A stretch of 60,000 nt of DNA from Owenia fusiformis. Its lineage: Eukaryota; Annelida; Polychaeta; Sabellida; Oweniidae. Positions 25,348-38,942 of the stretch are shown in pieces. Both the position numbers and the translations under genes were made by a program. Within the stretch, counting starts at the first letter, position 1; each line of letters starts with the position of its first letter. The notes under the pieces were generated by a model. It made no database searches. It was not told the origin of the DNA and was given only the letters and a program-made list of their open reading frames with translations. The stretch lies in the NCBI GenBank assembly GCA_903813345.2, contig CAIIXF020000001.1:21473915-21533914 (forward strand), given 5' to 3'.

Positions 25348-25818
25348 CACATTCAAAATAAATGCAAAACATTAAAGAGAGTAGAAAATGTTAAAAGCAA
25401 TCTTTTTGAAAAGTAAATTACAATAAGCTATCTGGTCAAATGTATAAGGGGGCACCTGCTTTTTCAAAATAATTGCCAAATAACCTGCAAGGAATAATAT
25501 AAGAACTGTTAGACATTTTAGAAAATAGGCAAGACATTTTAGAAAATAGGCAAGACATAATATGTATAGTATAAACAAAAAATATTTAATTTATATGACA
25601 ATTTAAGAATGTTTCGACTCAACTCTAGCTTTTTTGCAACTTTGATTTTTGAACACCTCAATTTGTTACTTTATGTTACATCCATTTTGTAGTAGCCACA
25701 AGAATGAAGGTATCCTCCAATATCTCCTAAAGGAGAAGGTAGATCTCCCAAAAGTGATTGTCTTATTTCATGTTCAGTCCTACATCTAAGTTCTTTCTGT
25801 TTTCAGAATAAACTAGGG

Positions 25819-28800
25819 ATGGTGACAGTTAGTGTCGGAAAGAGCAGAGCTCAACCAATCAGACTGAAGCTCTCAACGGAAACACTAATTCTACAGCGAG
25901 AAGAATTAGTCTATGTACAGTCAGAAATTACACAAAAAGACCCTGCAATTCTTTCTCGGGTAAGTCTGTTAAATACTTTACTCAAACCTATTATAAAGAC
26001 TCATGGTTACAAAGCCAATTAGTATTGTGACTAGATAGTGTTTGTTCCTCAACATTAGATCCTGTGTAACTCTGTATATTTGAGCTCATTTGTAATTCTA
26101 GTACAATATTTTCCTGCTGATAATCTTTTTTAAATGTCTGTTTCTGAACACCAAATGCATTGCGAATATTCTAAATAGGTTTATATTTTCTTGTCACTGG
26201 CAAAAGGTGGTGGCATGTTGTCACTTGTTACACAGCCAGTTAAAACTTCTTCAAAATGATGCATTTTGGCAAATACCATCATAATAAAGGATATGTTACT
26301 AAAAATGTGCCTTTTCTCAAACTTGGATATTAACAGAAAAAAATGTTCAGTTATGGGTCATTCTGGGTATTTGTTAATTCAATTTTAGTGTATTTAATGG
26401 TAGGAGTTAAAGACCGGGGCCCTTTAAGATAAATGTGCCTTAAATTAATATAAAGCTTTACCAAGAAGTCTGTAATTACAAATTCCCCAAATTAAATAGT
26501 GCCAAAATATCCCTGGTTACAACATACTGTATAAAGGGGCAATTATTGCTTGGCTAAAATCAATGTGTTAATTTGTTCCTTTATGGCTAATACCATTATA
26601 TTAAATGAATTTATTATATTGAGAACTCATTATATAAGTTTTCATTGCTCTAGATCCGGGTTGTGATGATACCAAGAGAAAAGAATGGTGGCCTGGGAGT
26701 GAGTGTGAAAGGTGGCGCTGAACACAACCTACCAATACTAATATCAAGAATATTTAAAGACCAAGCAGGTATGGGAATCTTTAAAGATATATATCAAGTG
26801 TCCCTCCCCAGTTTAGAATAGCTTGTTATTCCCTGATAGTAAAATATAGACTCAATCTCACCAGTCATCATAATAAGAATGGTAACCATTCTTATAGAAA
26901 AATAGTACATTATTGTAAAAATCTTTAGTTTTCCTGGAATAAAGTACGCACTTTTGTGATTTTTAGAAAATAGACATGACAAGGAATGACATGAGCCAAA
27001 AATATTCTAAAATTGAAACAATTTTTTGTTTAGCCTGCTCGCTATATCTGATTCTCTCTTTAAACTAAGCAGCATGAGTTCGTAAATATTTGAGGTGTTA
27101 GGCCTCATACCATTTTCAAAACTGATCGATCTGTTAACTAGATGCACTTTTCTCAAACTTAGATATTAACAGAAAATAACAGAAAATGTTCAAGTTATGG
27201 GTCATTGTGTGTATTTTTTTATCAAACTTTGAAAAGGTGCTGTATTGCTATCGTCTTGGGCTGATGGACAGGTGGGTGGGTGAAGGTGTGGGAGGGCACC
27301 ACAAAAATCAAATCTTGTGTGTTAAATTTGGTGTATTTAAGGATGAGAGTTAGAGACTGAGGCCCTTTAAAATAATTTATACCACACAGAAAGATTAATA
27401 ACTTTCAAGCTGATCTATAATTGGAAAATCCTGTTGCTAATTTCTAGAAAATTTACGATAAGAGCAGTGTTAGGTACACTTGACTAGTTTTAACTAATCT
27501 TGGCTGTATAGTAAATTTGAAATGTTTATCAACATTGTTTAATCATGGAAAAATGAGTACATGTACTTGGCATGTAGCTACAAATAAACAAAATAAATAA
27601 AAACTATTTCAACTAGATACTACAAAACAATATACAAGTGGGATGAATATCATACTTCAAAGCCGATACTAAGTTAAGCTAGGATGATAAATTATCAGGC
27701 TGGCAAGCTGTCTGCTTTGTCTGATTTATTCTTTACTTCCCTGTTTGGAAAATTAGACTTGGGAGATTAATTATAGAACACATCTGTATTTGAAAGAAGT
27801 GAGAACATTTGTTTTTATTCCGATTTGAGTAAATTATACAGGGTGGGCAAATAAAAATGGGACACTCATATTCTATTTTAAAGAGCAAATATGAACCAAA
27901 TGGCATAACTATTAGGGAGTGTAGAGATTGAACATTACTGTGCATGTCTGTAAAATTTCAACTGGTTTCATGAAAGCAGTAAAAAAACAAATGCGATGGG
28001 ATTTATTCTCTCAATCTTATTGGATAAAAGTTCATTTTTTCTTATTATTCGATAGTTACAATTTGACACCCAGTTGTAAATAAAGGAATAAGGGAATAAC
28101 ATTTACCATTTGAACAAGAAAAACATGCATAGAAATACTTCCATTTTACAGGAAAATAACATGCTATTCAAAATCCTTGTAAAACTTTTCAGCTGACAAA
28201 ACGGGGAAATTGTATGTGGGTGACGCCATATTGAAAGTGAATGGCGTAGATATGGATGGATGTACGCATGATGATGCAGTTGCGGCATTGAAGAAAGCAG
28301 GGGATGAGGTTACATTAAGTGTACGTTACTTCAGACCCGCATCTTTATTCTTATCAAGAAGTAAGTGGTTAACTTCAGACACTTCTTTACTGAATAATGA
28401 ATTGAGTACTATCATAAAGATATTCCAATCAAATTTCATGTAGAAAACAAACTGTAAACTCATTGTTAATGTAGATCTAAAATGGCGATATAAGATAGAA
28501 TTTGCCAATTCTCAAATTAAAGTGGGCATGAAATTAAAGTACACTACAAGTTTTATATTTCTTGTTGCAAAAGCTTTACTCGTATTAACTTTGAATATTG
28601 CATCTTAGATCGCAGAAATACCAGAACAGGCAGCGTGACCAGTCCAACCAGTGCTAGCGGAGATGAGTCCGATACGGTGAGTGAGTACAATACAATGATA
28701 TGAAAACACTTATGTGTATACACATGTACACCTGTCTAGAGTGTATGTCTCAAAATGTAAGCATTTAGTCATATTGAGTGCATGCTCAGTCTAGTTATAA

Positions 28801-31800
28801 TCTACCCTCTGCCTAGTATAGACTATATTACAGTTTAGTAGCCCCACCCCCACAACCTATGCCAGTTACAGCCTGGGTCATAAATCATTTCAATCTACCA
28901 TGCTGATCATTTCCCCACCAATCATTGAGCAGGAAGGAACTCTTGCTAAATGCATGCTCATTAATTGTGCGATGATGTCAGAGGAAATCGCCAGATATAG
29001 AAAGTTGTCCGTATTTCAATGATGAAATCTGAATGGCTCAGTGAGTTCAGAGATTGTTAACTGAAAGAGTGAAGATGAAGCTCTCTTTTAAAAAGCAAAA
29101 TTGAAAGAATGCAAAGGGTATACATTGAGTTCCCCATATTAGAAAGAAATAATAAAACAGGAATTAGGAAGGAATTAGAAGGCATAGAAAATAGAGATAG
29201 AGTTAAAATTATCACAATTTTACAATATTTCACCCTCATTCCATGTCATAACTGTTCTCAGTTTATGTCAGTTTACTCTTTTGATTATGTAAGTTGTCTA
29301 ATATGCATAAATATTGAAAGCGGATTACTCTAATGAATTCTGACATTTCCTCTCTATCGCTTGTAATTCCTTGAAGACCTGAAGATAGTACAATATATGC
29401 TTCTTTTATTTCCTAGTCTACAAAGTGCAATTCTGTTCTTTTTAAATCTTTTAATCTCAGTTCAGCTTAATCTCATTCAGAAAAATTCTGTCTTGGAAGA
29501 AATATTTTCTGATGTTTTTTGTTTGTTTATTTTTGTAGGTTTTTTGTTTGTTTATTTTTTGCTTGTTAATTGTTAGTGAGGCCATGTGATGCCATTCTTC
29601 GGTGAATTAAGACAACTTTGTAAATTACTAATGGCTTCATGATGATTGCTTTTCACAATACTGTCATGCTATTGTCTCCTGCGATTAAGAAATTGTTATT
29701 TGATATGTGATAAAATAAGAATGTTAAACAATAATGTTAAAATTGATGAACATCAAGTATGTCACTGAGAGTGACACTCAGAAGCTGATGAATTAGCTGG
29801 AAAGTAAATTATTGCCCCCCCCCCCCATTATTGTTAAAATCAGCAATAAGAAATATAACAACACATGAATGGAAGGGTTTATTTCTCCTAAAATTCTTTG
29901 TCAAAATAGTCCATTGAAACACAGTAAAAATCCCCTTTTGAGAAACTCAATTTATGATTAAAAGTGCTCAAATGATCTGATATTGGATGTCTAGGAATGG
30001 TTTGAAAGGTCATTTTTGATATAAATGTGTTTTAGCTGAGATATCTGGGATAGAATCTCATCAATTTTTGTAAAAAATCAATTTTAGAATTGCCTTAGAG
30101 AGTGACCAGATCAGCTTGACCTTGAAGTTCAACACATGTTATACTGCTTTCCAAATATGGAACATCTAAAATTAGAGCTGTCAATCAAGTGGAACAGACA
30201 TTTCAGAATTTTAGCTTGACTGCTTGTATTTGCTTTTCTTTTGAGAATCCTGAAATCTGTTTTAAGAATCTTGGAATAGATTTGATGAATTCTAGTATAA
30301 ATGCAATGAAATATTGATTTTTATCATAATTTTGGAATATTTGAGTCTTCGAATAAAACATCTACCTTGTAGAAACGAAACATTTAATTATTTAAATAGG
30401 TTTGTTTTGTATAAATATGTTTTTGTTATTTTGTTTGTTTGTTTTTATTTATTTGTTTGTTTGTTTGTGTGTTTAGTGAATCAAGAGCAAAATGACTGAT
30501 TATCATTAAAAATTTAGAATAACCCAGAATTAATAAAAGTACTGGTACTTAAAAGTGAAAAACATATCTTTCATGTACCATTTCAAAATACTAAAAATCA
30601 ATATCAAAAATTGAGTGCAGAAAAAATATCACTTTGTAATAGTAAAAAATGAAAAATGAATATATATATAATATAGGGGACAAAATAATTTATCGATTTT
30701 ATGAGTGGGATGAGTTGTCTTGGGATGAGATGTCTTGGGATGAGTTGTCTTAAGGATGAGTTGTCGTGGGATGAGTTGTCTTGGGATGAGTTGTCTTAGG
30801 GATGAGTTGTCTTGGGATGAATTTTCTTGGGATGAGTTGTCTAGAAACCATACATATACGGCATAAACAAACTTCTTATTTCAACTTTATTATAAAACTG
30901 TCACTGTATATTGTAAAAATTCCCCTTATCCATTCAGCTTGAAATTTTTACAGATGCAAGAGCAGACTAAGATCTGATTAGGTTTTGGAATGCTGGGTCA
31001 AGCACATGCCAGCCATTTTGCTCTTCAAAATGAGATATTTATCATTTTGCGTCTTGTTCAATATTTCAGGGGACATTAACCAAGCCTAAGCTAGAGAAAC
31101 AATGGTCTGACATACTATGCGTGCCCCTGCTCTTTGCCTACATCACAAGATATCACCCTGGTACAGACAAAATAAGGTAACGGTTTAATCTAAATATTTC
31201 TGAGCCACCTTATTAAAGGAATACAGATCAAAGAATAGGGTGAATGTTCTGAATAGGCTGAATATTCCCTGAGGATTATGGAGTTTTTCCTCATATATGA
31301 CACTGATTTAGGTGATTTATGATTTGCATGTAATTCAAAACACTGAGAAACAATATCGAGCCTTGCACTCTACAGAAGACTGTTCTCTGGAAATTTTTAT
31401 GAATTCAAATGTTCAAACTTTGCTGTAGACACAATGCCTTTGAGGTGGTTGGCATGGATGGGGGTAGCTCTGGCACCATACACTGTGACAACACTATTAC
31501 ATACCTAGAGTGGATGAGATGTATCACTCACAATATTAACATGCTCAATAACCATTCAGTAAGTTGCTTTCTTAGTACCCCACACATAATTTTGTCAATA
31601 TGGTGATATTATAAGTTATTGAATGATTTGAGGTGCAATACAGGATATATTCTGCTCGAGAAATTCTGTATTGTGACGAGACGAAGTCGAGTGCCAATAC
31701 AGAAAATCGAGACATCAATATTTTCTGTATTGCGATGGAGATGATCAACGGGGACAATCTCAGTAGCAATACAGATTGGTACAGCACAAGAACTGACCAG

Positions 31801-34800
31801 TCAGAGGGCTTCATTTTACAGATGGTACGATAAAGATCTATATCGATACCAAACAAAGGATTTGGTCATTTACAGATGTATTTCATATTAAGGATTTTAT
31901 TAAAATTTGGTAGCTATAATATTCCTTTTCTCATATACAATATCAAGTTTTCCAAAGTTTTTTTTTTCTTGGGTTAACATAGATTTTCTCTCACATTTAA
32001 AACAGCTCATTTCCTGCTTAAATAGTTTATTATTGCACAGAACTTAAAAATGCTTATTCAGATTATATTCAGCTTATATCTTATTTTGCAGATCACCATG
32101 TCAAACAAGCTATTACTGCCAGCTGAGCAGGTCAGTTGATCTTATTACTATAAAGTTGTTAATGGTCATGTTTTTGTCCACTAGGAGTGCAAGAGCATTG
32201 ATGATTTGCTCCTTTTGAAGTGAATTGAAATTAACATCCTATTTAAATTGTTTACAATTACAAGGCTACAAGGCAATTTGATTTGAGTCAAAAACATGAC
32301 GAGGTAATGGTGAGGGTAACATGTTTTATTCAATCCAATAAAAGAATTTAGGACTATATATCAAACAGTAATGCCGTGGTCACATTTGCTCCGATTTTCA
32401 GCACCGGTGCCCTGGCGATGAGAATTTTGTTCAAAATTGAATACAATTTTGAACAAAATGTTCAATCGGCCGAGCGCCCTAGTAAAAATCGGAGCAAATG
32501 TGACCACGGCATAATTGATCAACTTATATTTTAAAAAATAAGACATATGTATAATTGAAAGGTTGACTTTCAGATTTGCTACAGTAATTGGTCCCACAGA
32601 AAGTTTGAAAAACCAGATTTTCAAGATTTAAAGAAAAGGGTATAATGTATAGTTGCTTTAACAAAAGCATGATATCATCTTGCTTATCAGCTTACACCAA
32701 ATAGAAATAATCATTTGGGCAATAAATCTAAAATCACTGTTATAGACATTCATTTAAGCATTGTGGGTAACAGTTTCATTTACATGAAGGTGTGTGGCTC
32801 TTGACATTAGATACCGCAAGCCTCAATGGTAAAATAAGGATAAAGTCACACAACAATAATATTTGACAAAATAAACTGACTCATACATGTAGGTGCTGCT
32901 ATACAACAAGAGCATAGGGCCTGCCCATCCCCCCTTATCTCAAGTGAATTGTATGGGTTTGACTAGCATTGTATGAACAGATGTATTTGCGGACATTAAG
33001 ACAATTTCTCAAGTTAGAGTTGAACAGCAATAGCATCAACCATTTCTTTTTTCGGGGGGAGGGGAAGGTGCCCTGGACTTGGTTACCTATTTTCCATTCA
33101 AACGGTATAATACTAATTAAAGAATATATAGTTAGTGCTACAACCTTTTTTTTGACTTTGCTTCCCAAAAAGAATGCAGCATCTGTTCTTAAAATAAGAA
33201 ACAATTCCCTGGTCTAGCTTTTCCAATCAGAATGTTGTGTTGTCCAAAAACACCTACTCAATCCTAAATCTGATTGGTTGTTGACTCACTGCACAGCCAA
33301 TTGTGTTTATAGATGTCACCTATTTTATGTGATAGCTAATGAACGATTCCATATAACTACATGTATTCCAGAAACTATTCAGTGTTTAACATATGCATTG
33401 TCCTTGATAAACTATGAAATAGGCAAATAATAGTTGTAAAACTGAAACTATAACATTGTGTGTGCATATGCTATTTGTTTGATTGAAATACTGTCGACAC
33501 TGTTCCCACCATGTTGATGTCAAGTAACATTATCTGCCATAGTGATGTAACATGCAAGAAGCTGGATATCACATGCAACAATCAATGATGTCACATACAA
33601 TAATCACATGATAATCACACTTAATGATCACAAGATGTAACATGCAATATTCACATTATGCAACATGCAATAATCATATGATGTAACATGCAATATTCAC
33701 ATAATGCAACATGTAATAATCATATGATGTAACATGCAATATTCACATTATGCAACATGCAATAATCATTTGATATAACATGCAATATTCACATAATGCA
33801 ACATGCAATAATCACAATATGTAACCTCCAATATGCACATCATGCAACATGCAATAATCACAAGATGTAACATGCAATATTCACATCATGCAACATGCAA
33901 TATTCACGTCATGCAACATGCAATAATCACAAGACGTAACATGCAATAATCACATCATGCAACATGCAATAATCACAATATGTAACATGCAATATTCACA
34001 TCATGCAACATGCAATATTCACGTCATGCAACATGCAATAATCACAAGATGTAACATGCAATATTCACATCATGCAACATGCAATAATCACAATATGAAA
34101 CATGCAATATTCACATTATGCAACATGCAATAATCATATGATGTAATATGCAATATTCACATTATGCAACATGCAATAATCATTTGATATAACATGCAAT
34201 ATTCACGTCATGCAACATGCAATAATCACAATTTGTAACATGCAACATTCACATTTTGCAACATGCAGAAATCACAAGATGTAACATGCAATATTCACCT
34301 TGTGCAACATGCAATAATCACAAGATGTCACATCCATATTCACATGTTATTTTATTTACAATGTATTATTAGCTAAAACTGAAAATGAATTTGAAGCATG
34401 GCTATAAATGCAACAACTGGTTGAGTCTGTCCTGCTTTTCTTAACTATTTGTGATGAATGAAATAAACTCACCAGCTGTGTGGGTGTGATTGTGTGTTCA
34501 CTGTGGGTGTTAATAAGAGGTTTAAGAAATGAAAATGCTATCACATTTTAATCATGAAACTTATGAATGTATCTTTCTCCTGGTTTACACTATTGTTCAG
34601 TGTAGCCTGTATGCATAATGACTTTTTGTATTCGTCCAACTTTTCATTGTTCTGTATAAGCAAGCAATTTCTGTAGTTATAATTTTGCTAAATTCTTAAA
34701 TACCATGAAAAAGCAAAATTAACCAGAGCTATGAATCTCAGTTTGTCGTATATCACAGATGCCAAATGCCGCCCATATCTTACAAAATATATTTCTTGCA

Positions 34801-37372
34801 GATCAGTCACATGTGTTGGACATGTGAGAGACTGATGGCAACACATCACTGGCACAATTGGAAACCTCAATTCCTAGCACTGAAGGGATCAGACATCTAT
34901 CTGTTCGACTCACCCCCCTCCAGTACGCGGGACTGGACACGCTGCGAGAGAATTTATAAAATATATGATTGTATGTTCCGAATTTTAAAGGTAAGTGATT
35001 ATTTTGATGTGAACAATAAGATGTGTGAGGATAAATTAAATGGGATAAAAGATAAAACTTAGGATCAGGGTGTATCTGGATCCTGGGGAAATATTGTAGA
35101 TTACTGTTCCTGAATCTCAGCTTCCTTTCACTCTATAATGCTTCGGTTTCATTTAGACAATGTAATATTATTACTTGAAATTCACAATGTTTTCTAGAAA
35201 AAGGCCCATGAAAACCATCAGTATGTAATGATTTTGCCATTCAAGTAAATGTTAAAACCCCAGCACTGTAAACCAAGACCCAGTAATGTATCACATTCAC
35301 AAGCAATAGTCAAAGTTATTGGCTGATTCTTGACCAATCAAAATTGAGTATTAAGATTGAGATACTGACATTTATATTTATCTCTATAATAGGATTCAGA
35401 ACTCCAAGATGAACGCCAACATTGCTTCAGTATCCAACATGGAAGTGGAGAAACACATTATCTGTGCTCAGAGAGTAGACAGGAATTACTGAAGTTGGAA
35501 AAAGAATGGTTTAGGACAAATTACATGGCAGTGTTACATCAGAGGGTAATTTATATATAATTGTTATAATTTATGCTGGAATACTTGAATTATGGAGCTG
35601 TGATGTAAAAATATTCTGACAAAATTAAGATATATTGATTACTAAATGCCTGTACTTTGCTGGTTATCAATCTATACTGTAACTGTACATTAAGTACTTT
35701 AGATACACCCTAATTAGACAATAGCATAAGCCTGATATACCGTAGTTCAATATCAAATAGTTATAAACCAATCAGATTGCATAATATGAAGACATGAATA
35801 ATTTTTCTGCAGAGTAAGACATTTGGCTGCAGTTGGAGGGGAAGGATATCTGGTCTGACCCTTGATATGAATATGGGTTTCTCATTATATGACAGTGAAA
35901 CGAAGGTTTGTTTCTTTAAAGATATAATGTGTAGCTTATTAAGGGGCAATACATGGATTCAAAATTAAATACATCATTACTTTTGCAGAATATTCTATAG
36001 AATTTATCTCCATTAATAAAAACAATAATCCAATCTGCAGATATATTTATTTCTCAACATACATTTACAATGTATCCATAAATAATGTGTAGTGAATATG
36101 TTAAATATATAATTTCTTTGAAAATAAGATATAATGCCAGACTTATTAAGGTATGGTTCTTTTCATGTTTTTAGAGTTACATGTGGAACTACAAGTTCTC
36201 CCAGTTGAAGGGATCATCTGATGATGACAAAACAAAGCTGAAACTGCACTTTCTCAATGAGCATACCAAACAAATAGACAGCAGGGTAGGTGAAATCAGT
36301 AATATACTGGTTGGGGTCTGTTTCTTGAGAAATTTTCTTATGACATTCAATTTGGGAAACTCTGGTGTCTTTATATATGAAATTGCCATAGTTACCCTCG
36401 GAAACTCTAGTGTCTTTATATATGAAATTGCCATAGTTACCCTCGGAAACTCTAGTGTCTTTATATATGAAATTGCCATAGTTACTCAAATGAAATTAAT
36501 TATGATGCTGCAATATTCCTGAGAAATGAGCCCTTGGGATGTGTCTTTGAGGAATCTTATACAAAATATAGGTGGTCTAGTATGGCATGTCAAGCTTTCA
36601 ATTTTCAATGTATTGTGTTCTACCTCGTATCAATATATTTATATTGTACCATCAGAGGTTCTCCTTAGATTGGACCTTGTACACAAAATTCAGGTTCTGT
36701 GTAATTATTAAATTGCAATAATTTTGTTTTTTCTATCGTCAGTTCTTAATGATTGATTAATTGATATCAACTTGACCAAATAAGTATGACAATATATCTA
36801 TGCTCAAATGTTAAAAAAATCAACCCTCCATGCCTCCATACTTTCCCTTGTAGGAGATTGAGACAACCAACAGGAAGAACATTATTTTTTGCATGCATGC
36901 TTTTTTGAGTGCAAAGCTAGCAGCAGTCAAACCAACATTGCTTTTTAACCCAATACATTTACATTAGACCAAGTGTTTACGAGTGAGAGGTACTCACAAG
37001 TGAGAGGTGTCCATTAGTGCAAAATGTTCACAAATGAGAGGTGTTCATTAATACAGGTGTTCATGAGTGAGAGGTGTTCACTAGAGCTGCATTCAATTCA
37101 TTACGACTAATGCTAATTCTCTAACATTCAGGAAATTTTGATTTTGTCACAAAATAAATATGCTTTAATTAGACAGTTTTTATTGTTTAGTTTTTAGCTC
37201 ACATGATGAGCTTTTGCAATCGCTCACTTGTCTCTCAATAATCTAGCTAGATTTGGCTTGTATGTTGCAGGAAGTTGAATGCAGTAACCTGAAGACATTA
37301 CTATACTCCATGCATTCGTTTCTCTCAGCAAAGCTAGCATCTGTTGACCCTTGCTTCTTACAAGACACCTAA
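25819..37372 (+). CDS. SNTG: Gamma-syntrophin (SNTG1/SNTG2-like), 12 coding exons, 471 aa
   Basis: Exons: 25819-25959 (exon opens at 25807), 26654-26768, 28193-28360, 28609-28676, 31070-31176, 31429-31558, 32092-32130, 34802-34990, 35393-35545, 35813-35905, 36175-36285, 37271-37372 (TAA). All introns are GT-AG and all phases close. A PDZ domain lies at about residues 49-131 with the peptide-binding loop GLGV (60-63). A PH-like region lies at about 253-365. The signature KFSQLKGSSDD and the tail AKLASVDP match vertebrate gamma-syntrophins. Family knowledge: a cytoplasmic adaptor that binds dystrophin-family proteins at membranes and recruits ligands through its PDZ. It is shorter than human (about 517-539 aa), mainly in the linker after PDZ. 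The start is uncertain: the frame is open to the acceptor at 25806, so an upstream exon could add residues; a candidate is MGREWPE ending at a GTAGGA donor near 22160. One-to-one assignment to SNTG1 or SNTG2 is not possible. Confidence 0.93.
26868..27059. mobile_element. Truncated copy of the 23187-23550 TTAA element
   Basis: Runs parallel to 23362-23550 in direct orientation, from AAGAATGGTAACCATTCTTA to ATTCTCTCT followed by TTAA. The 5' half is missing. It lies in the syntrophin intron between coding exons 2 and 3. Confidence 0.7.
28677..31069. other. Syntrophin intron 4
   Basis: No exon seen. Contains an old repeat (about 28980-29100, related to 9785-9910), a C homopolymer at 29815, TTTG microsatellites near 30425-30475, and a 15-bp tandem at 30707-30842. 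Confidence 0.6.
30707..30842. repeat. 15-bp tandem repeat (GGGATGAGTTGTCTT)
   Basis: About nine copies of GGGATGAGTTGTCTT with single-base changes and one or two inserted bases. Confidence 0.85.
31620..31860. repeat. Inverted AATACAG-rich repeat in syntrophin intron 6
   Basis: TGCAATACAG, TTCTGTATTGTGACGAG, GTGCCAATACAGAAAATCGAG and TTTTCTGTATTGCGA alternate in opposite orientations. Related AATAT.GA/CAAGG text occurs at 11080-11240 and 41890-41960. Probably an old MITE; boundaries unclear. Confidence 0.4.
32372..32511. mobile_element. 140-bp MITE with TAA duplication (PIF/Harbinger type)
   Basis: Terminal repeats TGCCGTGGTCACATTTGCTC and its complement are identical for over 25 bp. TAA flanks both sides (32369-32371, 32512-32514). 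The centre is a second palindrome (GTTCAAAATTG / CAATTTTGAAC). The 3-bp TWA duplication is the PIF/Harbinger hallmark. Lies in a syntrophin intron. Confidence 0.85.
33541..34335. repeat. 23-bp minisatellite, about 34 copies
   Basis: Unit ATGYAACATGCAATAWTCAC plus three variable bases. ATGTAAC/ATGCAAC and AATAATC/AATATTC variants alternate in places, giving a 46-bp sub-period. Located in the syntrophin intron before the exon at 34802. Confidence 0.9.
36356..36486. repeat. 45-bp tandem, three copies, at the start of the last syntrophin intron
   Basis: Unit starts GAAACTCTAGTGTCTTTATA; copies begin at 36356, 36401 and 36446, nearly identical. Because 45 is a multiple of three, frames stay open on both strands through the array; these are not exons. 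Confidence 0.9.
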
Positions 37373-37438
37373 CATAGTATACAGCATTGCAGTGGCTATT
37401 TATACACATCTAATATATGAGGCTAGGAAACTAGGATT

Positions 37439-37830
37439 GAACTGCCTGAATTCTGCCAGTTGATTGGATTTAACAGACTAAATCCTGCCATTGATAGGAT
37501 TTAACTGACTGAATCTTGCCAGTGAATAGGATTTAACAGACTGAATTATGCCTGTTGATAGGATTTAACTGCCTGAATCTTGCCAGTGAATAGGATTTAA
37601 CAGACTGAATTCTGCCAGTTGATAGGATTTAACTGACTGAATCTTGCCAGTGAATAGGATTTAACAGACTGAATTCTGCCAGTTGATAGGATTTAACTGA
37701 CTGAATCTTGCCAGTGAATAGGATTTAACAGACTGAATTCTACCAGGATTTAACTGACTGAATCTTGCCTAGATGACTGAATCTCGCAAGTTGACAGAAT
37801 TTAACTGACTGAACTCTGCCAATTACTGGC
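37439..37830. repeat. 32-bp satellite with 64-bp dimer period
   Basis: Units AACTGACTGAATCTTGCCAG... and AACAGACTGAATTCTGCCAG... alternate, each 32 bp and ending GATAGGATTT or GAATAGGATTT, about 12 units. It starts about 65 bp after the syntrophin stop, so it may lie in the 3' UTR. Confidence 0.9.
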
Positions 37831-38942
37831 CGTTTATCTTCACTGAATCTCAACTGAGTTGCCAATACAAAATGAGATAGAAGTTATGAATGATCTCAAA
37901 ATGAAGTTAAAGTTTTAGACTGAAGACAATAATGTGGAATTTCATATTTATATTGTTGTTTGATATTCTTCCGAGGATAAAGGGATAGTCTCGCATCAAG
38001 CCCTTGTCCTCTCCCTATTACATTTCAAACAAAGGGTAGGTAGGGAAAAAGATTTTGGGGAAGGGGCAAAATTATGCCTAAAGTCCCTGTCCTCTCCAAT
38101 AGGTGTACTATGAATTTTTAAAGCAATACAATATTTTAAACATTTTTCAATGTGTTTTGGATATTTTAGTCACACTGATTCAATGTACTGAAAGTTACTT
38201 TAATTTGGTGCTATTTAATTTTTAGACTATTTGCGGATTAGCCTGGATTGGGTAAATTTTGAAATTTTGGCTGCTATTTAATTTGGCGGATTTACCCATC
38301 AGTAAAATGTGAATATATAAGGGTTCATCATACAAGGATGCAAATAATAAAAAAATAACCAACAGCGGATCTAGATCTTCGAAAATAGTTCAATATTGAC
38401 ATTTTAGTGGGGTATTTTCAAATCCTGCAAGGGAATCCCCTTTGATTTATTCAAAACAGAAAACAGAAACTTAATTTGGCAGTTGTCATCAATCCGCTAA
38501 ATTAAAGCAGCCTTCAAAGTAAAGCAACTTACACTATGTGCACATTTTTTTTATTTGTAGCTATTGGATGATTTAACCTGTATAAATGTGCTCTTTTATA
38601 AAAAGTTAAAATTGAAATAAATTTTCCCCTTAGTATTTATATTTTGTGCTCAAAGATATGTCAAATAGTTAACCTTTGTGTAGTAAAAGAAATCGTTTAC
38701 ATGTTTTTTATCTTTTTTATAATCGTATTTTCAGAGTACTGAATTGAAAGTCAAAGCTAGTCAAAAGTGCAATGTTGGTACTAGCCATGTAGTAATAATA
38801 TAATAAATGTGATAATTTTATTTTACTATTTATGCCAAAAGCATTTCAAATATGTATACAGTATGTAAAAATGTGAATATTGTGCAATATTTTTTCAATG
38901 AAATACAATATGCAATATTTAAGAAGGGAGGTTGGTCCAATA

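Larger units (their letters stand above)
13497..25806. other. Long gene-poor stretch before gamma-syntrophin
   Basis: I see no convincing coding exon here; some may be 5' UTR or first intron of the syntrophin gene. Contents: a repeat edge with GAGAGAGGTGTTC motifs (13730-13985), the 43-bp satellite (16192-17051), G homopolymers (17255, 17802), an inverted-repeat element (18969-19239), the 849-bp foldback (19542-20390), degenerate GGGCCC/GCCAAATTATG repeat pieces (20680-20750, 21580-21700), a TTAA element (23187-23550), a repeat shared with 54.9 kb (about 23920-24260) and a 160-bp element (25188-25347). Confidence 0.6.

Noticed and set aside
33541-34335. Regular 23-bp array considered as a CRISPR-like repeat
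   Set aside because: No unique spacers, eukaryotic intron context; a simple minisatellite.
36181-36522. 113-codon frame running past the syntrophin exon, and open frames on the minus strand
   Set aside because: Read-through of the donor at 36286 into a 45-bp tandem repeat whose length is a multiple of three; not coding.
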